This document shows, one piece after another, positions 43,082 through 51,144 of a stretch of 64,000 bases of DNA. The position numbers and the translations under genes were made by a program. Origin of the DNA: Cyclobacteriaceae bacterium (GTDB taxonomy: Bacteria > Bacteroidota > Bacteroidia > Cytophagales > Cyclobacteriaceae); contig JAEUUE010000042.1 of NCBI GenBank assembly GCA_016787605.1, positions 1 to 64,000 on the forward strand. The letters run 5' to 3'. Positions within the stretch are counted from its first letter, which is position 1. Every line of letters starts with the position of its first letter. The notes beneath the pieces were generated by a model, which was not told the DNA's origin, did no database searches, and saw only the letters and a program-made list of their open reading frames with translations.

Positions 43082-43894
43082 ATGAAAAAACTTGCCTTAC
43101 CCGTTCTCTTTCTGGCGCTGACGCTCACTTCCTGGGCGCAAAACCGCGAAACCCGCAATGTTTCCAACTTTACACGTCTCTCTTATCGCATTCCCGGCAA
43201 ACTCTATCTCAAGCAGGGAAGCCCCCAAAAGGTTGAACTGGAAGGCCCTGCCGACATCCTCAAGGAGATCGAAACCGAGGTAAGCGGCGACCGGCTGATC
43301 ATCGGCCGTGAGAACCGGTGGATGGACTGGGGATGGGACAACAAAACCAATATCGTTGTCTATGTGACTATGCCCACCATTGAGGCGGTAAGTGTAGCCG
43401 GTTCCGGCGATTTGTTTTGCGAGGAGAAAATTAACGTCAACAACCTCGACTTGGGCGTGAGCGGCTCGGGCAGCCTGCGACTTGCCTTTGCCGCCTCAGG
43501 TAATGTGGAAGCCGATGTTTCCGGCTCCGGGGATATGGATCTCAAGGGCAGCTGCAACAACTTTGACAGCGATGTCAGCGGGTCAGGAAAAGTCTATGTT
43601 TCTGCGTCCATCAAAGACTACGCAGACTTTGGCGTGTCGGGTTCAGGCAAAATCCAGGCGCAGGGCACAGCCCGAAAGGTAAAAGCCTCGATCAGCGGGT
43701 CTGGCCGGGTTAATGCCGGCGATCTCAGCGCAGAAACCTGCGAGGTGCGCATCTCCGGTTCCGGAGACATGGAAATCACAGTCAAGGAAGAACTTGAAGC
43801 CAGTATCAGCGGCAGTGGCAACGTCACCTACTCCGGAGATCCCAAACGCGTCAACACGCATGCTTCCGGCAGCGGGCACGTCCGGAAGAAATAG
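43082..43894 (+). CDS. Head-GIN-domain secreted protein (DUF2807)
   Basis: 270 residues from the ATG at 43082. The signal peptide is KKLALPVLFLALTLTSWAQ. The mature protein is a right-handed beta-solenoid with turn motifs SGSG or SGSGD repeated about every 20 residues from residue 105 on (for example AVSVAGSGDLFC, DVSGSGDMDLKG, GVSGSGKIQAQG, SISGSGRVNAGD). This is the head-GIN / putative auto-transporter adhesin domain common in Bacteroidota surface proteins. There is no C-terminal T9SS domain. It is probably periplasmic or surface-exposed; function is unknown. Confidence 0.85.
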   Translation: MKKLALPVLFLALTLTSWAQNRETRNVSNFTRLSYRIPGKLYLKQGSPQKVELEGPADILKEIETEVSGDRLIIGRENRWMDWGWDNKTNIVVYVTMPTIEAVSVAGSGDLFCEEKINVNNLDLGVSGSGSLRLAFAASGNVEADVSGSGDMDLKGSCNNFDSDVSGSGKVYVSASIKDYADFGVSGSGKIQAQGTARKVKASISGSGRVNAGDLSAETCEVRISGSGDMEITVKEELEASISGSGNVTYSGDPKRVNTHASGSGHVRKK

Positions 43895-43910
43895 AAGCTA
43901 GCACACCAGG

Positions 43911-44588
43911 CTAGTCGGCAACGGTGTGTCTCACCACCCCCTCAACGATCAGGTACTGACCGAGGATGTAAGTGAGCATGATCACCGGGCCGGCCAGTTC
44001 AAACGATGTGTGAAACTTATTTATGGCCAGGATCGAATCGGACGCCATAAAAAACAGTGCGCCGGCAGCCACTAACCAAAAACTGGCCAGGGTGGTCCGG
44101 CCGTAACGGAAGAACGAGGCCATGACCATACCCATCAGGACGATGGCGTAGACAATCACCGGGACCATCAGTCCACCCAGGGTGGGCAGGAGCACGACGA
44201 TCAAACCGGTTCCTGCGAGGGCTACCGGGAATGATACACGCAACTTCTGGGGCATCCGCAACCCACTGGCTTTGTCAGTCCACCGGAGCTCGCGGTAAGC
44301 CAGGATGTAGAGCAGGTGCCCGATGAGAAAAGAGACCAACCCGAGGATAAAGAACATTTCATCGTCCGCCTGCTTGAGAAGCAGCACATCGCCGCTCCAG
44401 CAGAAAAACATGGCTCGCAGGAAGTGGCTGTTTCGCTCGGCCACAGCCCCCATGTAATAGCCGATCAGGCTGAGCATGATCAGTGACTTGGAAAGAATGT
44501 GCACTTCACTCCATCCCCTGGAAACCGCCAGCAATTCACCAATGCTGACCAGCACAAAAAGCGCGAGAAAGATGGATGGACGTTTCAT
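43911..44588 (-). CDS. YhhN-family membrane protein (lysoplasmalogenase-like)
   Basis: 225 residues with about eight hydrophobic helices. The conserved blocks fit YhhN/TMEM86: KSLIMLSLIGYYM near 34, FFCWSGDVLLL near 62 with the aspartate, LVSFLIGHLLYILAY near 79 and GALFFMASDSILAIN near 175 with the second aspartate. Animal TMEM86 hydrolyses the vinyl-ether bond of lysoplasmalogens; bacterial members are less studied. The enzyme sits in a membrane. It is a single gene on the minus strand, convergent with the GIN gene. Confidence 0.88.
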   Translation of the reverse strand: MKRPSIFLALFVLVSIGELLAVSRGWSEVHILSKSLIMLSLIGYYMGAVAERNSHFLRAMFFCWSGDVLLLKQADDEMFFILGLVSFLIGHLLYILAYRELRWTDKASGLRMPQKLRVSFPVALAGTGLIVVLLPTLGGLMVPVIVYAIVLMGMVMASFFRYGRTTLASFWLVAAGALFFMASDSILAINKFHTSFELAGPVIMLTYILGQYLIVEGVVRHTVAD

Positions 44589-44662
44589 GACGACTCCGGA
44601 TAATTGACTTCCTTAAAGATAAGGATATCTCCATTTTCTGCCCAGTTGGAGCAACCGGGAGA

Positions 44663-45847
44663 TCAAGGCATGGCCAATCGAGGCTCCACGACGCTCCTTC
44701 GTACCCACAGGAGGTAGAGGAACGCCACCCCGCTCAGGGCGCTGGAGATCAGGAAAGTGGTCATGATCATCGGCACCCGGTCGGCGTAGATCAACCCGGA
44801 AAGGAAGGCGCCGAGCCCGATGCCAAATTCCATGAAGATGTAGAGCGACGCCACGCCCCGACCCTTGTGCTCAGGATCGCTCAAGTCGGCCGCCCAGGCC
44901 AGCAACGTGGGGGAGGTTGCCCCCTGGGCGAGGCCATACAATGACGCGCCGATGATTAGCATCAGCTTGGTATCGGCAACGGCCACCCAGATCATTGACA
45001 GCGTCATAAGCGCCGTGGAGATTCGCAATACCTTCACCCGCCCGATCCGGTCAGAGGCCCTTCCCGCCACCAGGCGGATGAGAAATGAGGCCACGGTGAA
45101 ATACGTGAACAACAATCCCTTGTTGACTATCCCCATCTGGGCGCCAAAGTCCGGCATGATCGTAAACAGGTTGCCATAGGCATAGGCGCACAATCCCATG
45201 ACGAGGCACGGAGCGATTACCCGCGGTTCAAACAAATCCTTCTTCTCAATCCGAAGCAGCCGAAAGGAAACCGGGTGGCGCTCCTGGACGGTCTCCCGGA
45301 TGGAGAGCACAATCAACGAGGACACAACGGCAAATACCGATGAACAATAGAACATGGCATCGAGTGAAATCGAAGAGGAAATCCACCCGCCGAGCGCCGG
45401 CCCGCCGGCCATGCCCAGGGTCCCGGCCGTGCCCAGCAACCCCATCGCCTCCCCTCTTCGCTCGGCCGGGATGATATCGCCAAGAAAAGCCGTCTGCCCG
45501 GTGGGCGTAAACCCTGTCGAGAACCCGTGCACCAACCGAAGAAAGAGGAATCCAAACACCGTCGTCATCATCGGGTACAGGAGGCTGCACACGAAACAGA
45601 CGAGGGATCCAAACATGATCACCGGCTTCCGGCCGAGGCGGTCAGCGATCTTCCCGCTGAAGGGACGGGAAATGAGTGCGGTGACCGTAAAGAGTGCAAT
45701 GATCAATCCCTTATGTTCGCCTCCGCCCAGCGACGCGAGAAAGGACGGCAACTCCGGCACGATCATGTTGAAGCTGGCAAAGAATAGCAGGGAGCTGGTG
45801 CAAAGGAGCCAGAAAGGGCGGGTGTAAATGGAGGGATTCAATTTCAA
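44663..45847 (-). CDS. Major facilitator transporter
   Basis: 394 residues and twelve predicted helices. Motif A is FSGKIADRLGRKPVIMFGS (about 58-76), and LLGTAGTLGMAGGPALGGWI near 132-151 is the helix 5 region. It is a different subfamily from the transporter at 41092, lacking the TetA-type sequence. Substrate unknown; a drug or metabolite exporter is the usual guess for this group. The start follows a 7-bp-period repeat (45861-45888) located upstream, in the position where its promoter would be. Confidence 0.88.
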   Translation of the reverse strand: MKLNPSIYTRPFWLLCTSSLLFFASFNMIVPELPSFLASLGGGEHKGLIIALFTVTALISRPFSGKIADRLGRKPVIMFGSLVCFVCSLLYPMMTTVFGFLFLRLVHGFSTGFTPTGQTAFLGDIIPAERRGEAMGLLGTAGTLGMAGGPALGGWISSSISLDAMFYCSSVFAVVSSLIVLSIRETVQERHPVSFRLLRIEKKDLFEPRVIAPCLVMGLCAYAYGNLFTIMPDFGAQMGIVNKGLLFTYFTVASFLIRLVAGRASDRIGRVKVLRISTALMTLSMIWVAVADTKLMLIIGASLYGLAQGATSPTLLAWAADLSDPEHKGRGVASLYIFMEFGIGLGAFLSGLIYADRVPMIMTTFLISSALSGVAFLYLLWVRRSVVEPRLAMP

Positions 45848-45860
45848 GAGAGGATAAAGT

Positions 45861-45888
45861 GACCGGTAACCAGTGACCGGTAACCGGT
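45861..45888 (+). repeat. 7-bp-period repeat
   Basis: Four heptamers in register: GACCGGT, AACCAGT, GACCGGT, AACCGGT. It lies in the gap between prfB and the MFS gene, upstream of the latter. Confidence 0.7.
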
Positions 45889-45946
45889 GGTGCGCGGCAA
45901 CATCATAGGCCTAGTTCTTCCAGCTTAACGTCCCATTTTCAAATTG

Positions 45947-47045
45947 CTATCTCGAGGCTTCGGTTTCCTGAGCGCCCAGCAAAAACGCCTTGATAAAGTC
46001 ATCCAAATCTCCATCCAGCACATTCTGCGCATCGGTGCGTTCTACCCCGGTCCTTGCATCCTTCACAAGCTTGTACGGATGCAGCACGTAGTTGCGGATC
46101 TGCGAGCCGAAATCAATCTTCATTTTGCCCGCTTCGATCTTGTCGCGCGCCGCGTTGCGCTTCTCCATTTCCATCTGGTAGAGTCTCGAACGTAGCATCT
46201 GCATGGCCTTCTCCCGGTTGGCATGCTGCGATCGCTCCACCTGGCATACGATCACGATACCCGTGGGCTTGTGGGTCAACTGGACTTTGGTCTCTACCTT
46301 GTTCACGTTCTGACCGCCGGCACCCCCTGACCGCGAGGTCTGCATTTCGATGTCGGCAGGATTGAGATCAATGTTGATGGTATCATCCACCTCCGGGTAC
46401 ACGAAGACCGACGCGAACGACGTGTGTCGTCGGGCGTTTGAATCATACGGGGAAATGCGGACCAGCCGGTGTACTCCGGTTTCCGATTTCAGCTTTCCGT
46501 AAGCGAAGGGGCCCTCGATCTCGATGGTAGCCGACTTGATGCCGGCCACTTCCCCGGCCTGGTAGTCAACCTCGCGAACCTTGTAGCCATTCTTCTCGCC
46601 CCACATGATGTACATGCGGTGGAGCATGTCGGCCCAATCCTGGCTCTCCGTACCGCCGGCACCGGGGTTGATTTCGATCATCGCGCTCAGCTGGTCTTCC
46701 TCCTTGCTGAGCATCTTCTTGAATTCCAGGTCCTCCACGGCCTTGGCCGTCTTGCGGTACTCCGCCTCCAGCTCGTCTTCGGAGACGTCGCCGGCCTCAT
46801 GAAATTCATTGAGGACCTCCAGGTCGTCAACGGCTTTGCTGACGGCCTCATAGGCATCTGTCCAGACCTTCTTGGCCCGGATGTTTTTCAGGATCGCTTC
46901 GGCTTGCTTGGAGTTATTCCAGAAATCGGCCTGGTGGGTGATCCGCTCTTCGTCTTCGATTTCTACGCGCTTGCGATCGTAGTCAAAGATACCTCCTCAA
47001 GGCAGCCACTCGGGCCTTCACGTCTTTCAGCTGGTCGGTTGTCAT
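45947..47045 (-). CDS. prfB: Peptide chain release factor 2 with +1 programmed frameshift
   Basis: The gene is read in two frames. A 20-codon leader starts at the ATG 47045 ([20 protein letters not shown]) and meets TGA at 46985-46983. The site reads AGGAGGTATCTTTGAC: an internal Shine-Dalgarno-like AGGAGG, then CTT-TGA-C. A +1 slip continues in frame as [20 protein letters not shown] and gives 365 residues, full RF2 length. The GGQ motif lies in [13 protein letters not shown] and the codon-recognition segment upstream. RF2 reads UGA and UAA; low RF2 lets the slip occur, so synthesis is self-regulated. A naive annotation would start at 46738 and lose 102 residues. Confidence 0.96.
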
Positions 47046-47063
47046 GGAAAAAATGATAAGGTG

Positions 47064-47071
47064 CAAATGTA
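47064..47071 (-). promoter_or_regulatory. Candidate -7 element for prfB
   Basis: On the minus strand this reads TACATTTG (TANNTTTG), 18 nt before the ATG at 47045. Confidence 0.45.
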
Positions 47072-47087
47072 ATACTTTCCGGCGCTT

Positions 47088-47115
47088 GGCAGTTAGCTAA
47101 TGGCTGTTGGGGTCG
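47088..47115 (+). repeat. Degenerate 7-bp-period repeat upstream of prfB
   Basis: Units GGCAGTT, AGCTAAT, GGCTGTT, GGGGTCG show a 7-bp register, best between the first and third. It sits between prfB and the gene at 47119. Confidence 0.45.
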
Positions 47116-47118
47116 ATG

Positions 47119-47655
47119 TTAGCTGCCCTTGTAGAACTTTGAGCCATATTCCACTGTCCGCATGATGGTCCCATTGCCCACCCGGCGGTACTTGGGGCGG
47201 ATAAAAATCAGGGAACTGCCCACACCCATGAGTGCTGCAGAGGTAACGACTACGCCAGTATCCACTCCGGGCGGGTTATATCCCAATGCGCTGTTCACCA
47301 GGTCAAGGCCGAGGTAAACGGCACCCGAGGTGGCCAGCAATCCGCCGAGCAATGGGGCGATGCCTCTGCGCTCATCTTTTGGAATGAGTATTTTCTGCGT
47401 TTTAATGTAATGAATGGTATCGACCGGAACGAGGCGGCTGGTATCCGCTTTGGGCGCCACCGAAATAATCGCCGCAAACTCCAGCAACTCCAGGATGGCG
47501 CCTTGCCTCTGCGTGCCGTCTTTCATCACAAAATAGACGTACTCGCCTTCCACATACCGACCCACCGGCTTGCCGTTCTTGAGCAAGACGAGCTGCTTCT
47601 GGGCCTGGGAGGCGAAGGAGGTCAAAATCAGCAAACAAGCCAGCAGCCGAAACAT
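47119..47655 (-). CDS. Hypothetical exported membrane-associated protein
   Basis: 178 residues. The first 18 (FRLLACLLILTSFASQA) form a signal peptide, followed by KQLVLLKNGKPVGRYVEGEY and VYFVMKDGTQRQGAI, a small beta-rich domain. Further on come two hydrophobic helices near 105-125 and 133-155 (LLGGLLATSGAVYLGLDLV, VVVTSAALMGVGSSLIFI) and a basic tail. The layout suggests a periplasmic domain with inner-membrane helices. I do not recognise the family. It stands between prfB and the second BCAT gene, with repeats on both flanks. Confidence 0.6.
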   Translation of the reverse strand: MFRLLACLLILTSFASQAQKQLVLLKNGKPVGRYVEGEYVYFVMKDGTQRQGAILELLEFAAIISVAPKADTSRLVPVDTIHYIKTQKILIPKDERRGIAPLLGGLLATSGAVYLGLDLVNSALGYNPPGVDTGVVVTSAALMGVGSSLIFIRPKYRRVGNGTIMRTVEYGSKFYKGS

Positions 47656-47675
47656 GGCTTAATTTCGGCATTTGC

Positions 47676-47702
47676 CACTAATTGCACGAATTGGCACGAA
47701 TG
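47676..47702 (+). repeat. Short 9-10-bp repeat
   Basis: Three units, CACTAATTG, CACGAATTGG and CACGAATG, occur head to tail just upstream of the 47119-47655 gene, close to the BCAT stop. Confidence 0.5.
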
Positions 47703-47717
47703 AATGCAGTAGAAAGA

Positions 47718-48782
47718 TCAAATCGAATGAATCCAACCGAAGGGATCGGGACGGGTTCCGCGCTTGATGCCGTCCAGCTCTTCGAGGATACGGTTGGAAA
47801 ATTTGCGGGTTTCCACCGGGGGAAGGAAGTAGTTGTGCCCTTCATGGCCGATGAGCTCGATGTGGGCAATGGTTGCCGCAGTACCGGCACCGAAGGCTTC
47901 CGTTACTTTGCCGGTCTTCAGGCCGTCCACCAGCTCCTTGACGGTAACTTTGCGCTCTTCGACTTTCATACCCCACGACCGGGCCAGTGTCAGCACGCTG
48001 TCGCGTGTGATACCGCGAAGGATGGTGTCTCCCAGGGCAGGCGTCACCAGCACGTCGCCAAACACGAACATGACATTCATGGTACCTGACTCTTCCACGT
48101 ACTTGTGTTCGTGGCCGTCGGTCCAGATCAACTGATGGTAACCTTGCTCCTGCGCCAGCTTGGCCGGGTAAAGGGATCCGGCGTAGTTGCCGCCGGTCTT
48201 CGCGAAGCCCGTACCCCCATCGATGGCGCGGGTGTATTTGGTTTCAATTTTCACCCGAACCGGAGTGGAGTAATAGGGGCCTACAGGCGAATTGATAATC
48301 ATGAAGGTGAAATCCAGCGAGGGCCGGATGCCAATGTATTCTTCCGCCGAAAACATGAACGGACGGATATACAGTGAGCTTCCCGGCGTGGTCGGAATCC
48401 AATCCCTGTCCATCCGAATCAGCGTCTCCATTCCCTCCATGAAAATGTCTTCCGGGAGGTAAGGCATGCACATCCGGTCCGCGGAGATGTTCATGCGCTT
48501 CCAGTTGTCGAGCGGACGAAATACGAGGGCCTTACCCTCGTCGTTCTTAAAGGCCTTCAATCCTTCGAAAATGCTCTGGCCGTAATGCAATGCCGGGGTA
48601 GCCGGGCTAACCTGGATGTGGCCGTAGGGCACCACCCGAAAATTTCGCCAGTCACCGTTGCGGTAGTCGGCGAGAAACATATGGTCGGCATATACCTTGC
48701 CGAACGGGATGTTGTTAAAGTCAACTTGCGACAGCCTGGAGGTGGCCACTTTGTCAATCTTGATATCCAGCGTTTCGACCAT
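47718..48782 (-). CDS. ilvE: Branched-chain amino-acid aminotransferase (copy 2)
   Basis: 354 residues from the ATG at 48782; a longer frame upstream is out of register with homologues. It is a clear paralogue of the copy at 19753, sharing ALHYGQSIFEGLKAF (near 68), SLYIRPFMFSAEEY, the likely PLP lysine in FAKTGGNYAGSLYPAK (near 194), ESGTMNVMFV (near 230) and EAFGAGTAATIA (near 294). Substrates are leucine, isoleucine and valine. Having two copies suggests division between synthesis and degradation, or the making of branched fatty-acid primers that this phylum uses. Its neighbours are unrelated genes. Confidence 0.94.
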   Translation of the reverse strand: MVETLDIKIDKVATSRLSQVDFNNIPFGKVYADHMFLADYRNGDWRNFRVVPYGHIQVSPATPALHYGQSIFEGLKAFKNDEGKALVFRPLDNWKRMNISADRMCMPYLPEDIFMEGMETLIRMDRDWIPTTPGSSLYIRPFMFSAEEYIGIRPSLDFTFMIINSPVGPYYSTPVRVKIETKYTRAIDGGTGFAKTGGNYAGSLYPAKLAQEQGYHQLIWTDGHEHKYVEESGTMNVMFVFGDVLVTPALGDTILRGITRDSVLTLARSWGMKVEERKVTVKELVDGLKTGKVTEAFGAGTAATIAHIELIGHEGHNYFLPPVETRKFSNRILEELDGIKRGTRPDPFGWIHSI

Positions 48783-48908
48783 GACCTGTTGGTTTGGGTG
48801 GCAAGATAGATTTATTCCTAAAGTCAGGCTAACGGATGTTAGGAAAATTTGGTTTCTGCCGAATTTGTTAAAAAAAACTAATCCTGGCCACCCGATGATC
48901 ACCCAAGA

Positions 48909-49457
48909 TTACATCCGGGGCTTCCAGGGTGTCTCAGGCGCCTTCAGTTCCGAAGCCATGGCGCGACAGAGGACGAAGAAATAGTCGGATAACCGGTTGA
49001 GGTATTTCATCGTCAGCGCCCCCACTGGCTCCTGTTCGTTCAGCTCGATGACCAATCTCTCCGCCCTTCGGCAAACGGTCCGCGTAACGTGCCCGAAGGA
49101 AACCGACGGATGGCCGCCGGGAAGGACAAATACTTTCATGGGTTCCAGTTTCCCTTCCATGGCGTCGATGCGCTGTTCGAGAAAAGTGACATCATCGGGT
49201 GACAACGAGGGCACCTTCACTTTAGTGTTGCCGGGCTCGACGGCCAGTATCGACCCGATGGTAAACAGCCGGTCCTGGATCTCTACCAGTTCGTCGTGCC
49301 GGGAATGGTTCACTGGTTGATCGCGGAGAACGCCCACCCAGGAATTGAGTTCATCAATTGTACCATATGTATTGATGCGCAGATCAGATTTGGAAACCCG
49401 CTTTCCTCCGAACAGGGCGGTGGTTCCCTCGTCGCCGGTCTTGGTGTAGATTTTCAT
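48909..49457 (-). CDS. Cob(I)yrinic acid a,c-diamide adenosyltransferase, PduO type
   Basis: 182 residues. The ATP-binding start KIYTKTGDEGTTALFGGKRV and NTYGTIDELNSWVGVLRD (near 31-48) are typical, with GHPSVSFGHVTRTVCRRAER near 114-133 (the R-x-x-E type cobalamin contact) and YLNRLSDYFFVLCRAM near 152. The enzyme transfers the adenosyl group of ATP to cob(I)alamin, giving coenzyme B12. The neighbouring genes give no hint of its partner; methylmalonyl-CoA mutase is the usual user. The gene lies 16 bp after the barrel gene at 49474. Confidence 0.94.
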   Translation of the reverse strand: MKIYTKTGDEGTTALFGGKRVSKSDLRINTYGTIDELNSWVGVLRDQPVNHSRHDELVEIQDRLFTIGSILAVEPGNTKVKVPSLSPDDVTFLEQRIDAMEGKLEPMKVFVLPGGHPSVSFGHVTRTVCRRAERLVIELNEQEPVGALTMKYLNRLSDYFFVLCRAMASELKAPETPWKPRM

Positions 49458-49473
49458 AGGTCTTGTTGGCGTG

Positions 49474-50211
49474 CTATTTCAGCGACTTCAGGTTAACGGA
49501 ATAAACGACACCTAAGTTTATGCAATGCTGAACAAAATCGGGATTCCCATAGTGAGAATCAGCCCCGGGAGGAATGCCTGAAGTCTGATACCACGATGAA
49601 ATACTCTGTTGGTACGAAGCCAAGACTGTAAGTCGGCTATTGTCGGAAAGTTCAAAATGGCAACCCGCCTGAATAGTCGGAAAAAAATTCCACTCATTCA
49701 CACCGGAATTCAAAGATGAATTGAAGGTGAATCCATTTCCAAGAAGCACGGAAACGTCGGTGGAGGCTTTGAGCAACTTTCGGACTGAGAGGCCAATTCC
49801 CGCGAAGTAAGACACCTTGTCACGGCGCCAAAACGCGTAATTCAGACTCAACGGCACCTCTAACCAAGAGTAGGTGCTATGTGCCTCCGAATACGCCACC
49901 ATTGCGCTGGGGTTCCCACCCCACCTTTCAAACCTGTAATTGCTGCGCTCGAAGACATACCCCAGTGAAGTTTCAAGAGTAAACCTCGAGGAAAGACCAT
50001 GATGAATCGTAACTCCGGCTTTATAGCCAGCACCTGGCTCCTTCAAATACCTTACCGTCGGGCCTTCGATGTTATTCGCTGTCAAATACGACAGATTGCC
50101 AGAGAAATAGAATCCGAGCCTTGTATCAGAATCAGTGGCGCTATGATCAGATTGGCCAACGCTATCGAAAAGCAAACAAACGAGGAAAAGTAATGTAGCC
50201 GCCCGCCTCAT
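49474..50211 (-). CDS. Hypothetical outer-membrane barrel protein, AT-richer than its neighbours
   Basis: 245 residues from the ATG at 50211; a longer in-frame extension upstream has no signal peptide. The signal is RRAATLLFLVCLLFDSVGQS. Mature strands alternate: GFYFSGNLSYLT, FTLETSLGYVFERSNYRF, YSWLEVPLSLNYAFW, YFAGIGLSVRKLL, and the end INLGVVYSVNLKSLK. This pattern fits an eight-stranded outer-membrane barrel of the PorT/OmpA-like type. Sampled 60-bp lines run at about 35-50% GC, against about 60% next door, so transfer or relaxed constraint is possible. No family name can be given. Confidence 0.6.
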   Translation of the reverse strand: MRRAATLLFLVCLLFDSVGQSDHSATDSDTRLGFYFSGNLSYLTANNIEGPTVRYLKEPGAGYKAGVTIHHGLSSRFTLETSLGYVFERSNYRFERWGGNPSAMVAYSEAHSTYSWLEVPLSLNYAFWRRDKVSYFAGIGLSVRKLLKASTDVSVLLGNGFTFNSSLNSGVNEWNFFPTIQAGCHFELSDNSRLTVLASYQQSISSWYQTSGIPPGADSHYGNPDFVQHCINLGVVYSVNLKSLK

Positions 50212-50258
50212 AGCTAACGAAACTACAAAAAAAGAGGCTCTCTTAAAACGCCTTTGGG

Positions 50259-50984
50259 CTAGTGGGCGATTACTGCATCCGGCGTCTGCCGGGTAATCCG
50301 GTCGTTCGGACGATCCCACTCCACCAGTCCGTCGCGGAGTCGGATGATGCGATGGGCATAGTGCGCAATATCATCTTCGTGCGTCACCATGATGATCGTG
50401 TTCCCCCTATCATGCAGTTCCTGGAAGAGCGCCATGATGCTATGCGACGTCTTCGAGTCGAGGTTACCGGTGGGTTCGTCGGCGAGGATAATCGAGGGAT
50501 TGTTGACGAGCGCCCGGGCAATGGCCACACGCTGGCGTTGACCACCCGACAACTCATTGGGTTTGTGGTGGTGACGATCGGCCAGGCTCACACTTTCCAG
50601 GGCGGCCATGGCCATTTCATTCCGTTCGTCCTTCTTGTAGCCGGCGTAGATCAGGGGCAAGGCCACGTTCTCGAGGGCCGTGGCGCGGGGAAGGAGGTTA
50701 AAGGTCTGGAACACGAAGCCAATCTCCTTGTTTCGCACGGTGGCCAACTCGTTCTCCGTCATCTCGCTCACCAACTGGTTATTCAGGATGTACGACCCAC
50801 TGGTCGGCGTATCCAGGCAGCCTACGATATTCATCAGGGTGGACTTGCCCGAGCCTGAAGGGCCCATGAAGGCCACATACTCCCCTTTATCGATATTGAT
50901 CGACACCCCCTGGAGCGCCCTCACAATATTGTCGCCCATCTTGTATTCCTTCCGGATATCGTGCGTTTCGATGATTTTGGCCAT
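50259..50984 (-). CDS. ABC transporter ATP-binding protein, MacB/LolD type
   Basis: 241 residues from the ATG at 50984. Walker A is GPSGSGKST (near 42-50), the signature is [15 protein letters not shown] (near 144-158), Walker B is [12 protein letters not shown] (near 164-175), and the H-loop is VTHEDD near 199. The early [21 protein letters not shown] is characteristic of the MacB/LolD/FtsE subgroup, which drives mechanotransmission or lipoprotein release rather than solute uptake. No permease gene is adjacent in this window, so the partner is elsewhere. All catalytic motifs are intact. Confidence 0.93.
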   Translation of the reverse strand: MAKIIETHDIRKEYKMGDNIVRALQGVSINIDKGEYVAFMGPSGSGKSTLMNIVGCLDTPTSGSYILNNQLVSEMTENELATVRNKEIGFVFQTFNLLPRATALENVALPLIYAGYKKDERNEMAMAALESVSLADRHHHKPNELSGGQRQRVAIARALVNNPSIILADEPTGNLDSKTSHSIMALFQELHDRGNTIIMVTHEDDIAHYAHRIIRLRDGLVEWDRPNDRITRQTPDAVIAH

Positions 50985-51144
50985 ACGGTGCAATCTTTTG
51001 AGTTCTATTCCTTCAACTGATGGAGGGCTTCAGGGTTTCAAACCAGGGCCCAAAATCTTTAAATAATGCGTTTTCAGGGCGCCAAGGTACAATAATTACA
51101 TGACCGGAAGGGACCTCACCGGAGACGAAAAAGAGACCGGGAGG

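Noticed and set aside
43897-43913. CTAGC...GCTAG hairpin as a terminator after the GIN gene
   Set aside because: A 5-bp stem without a U-run is too weak to call.
45947-47045. prfB as a frameshifted pseudogene
   Set aside because: The break is exactly at the conserved RF2 recoding site and the joined frame gives full-length RF2.
49458-49473. Cobalamin riboswitch upstream of the adenosyltransferase
   Set aside because: The gene at 49474 is only 16 bp away and no B12-box sequence is visible.
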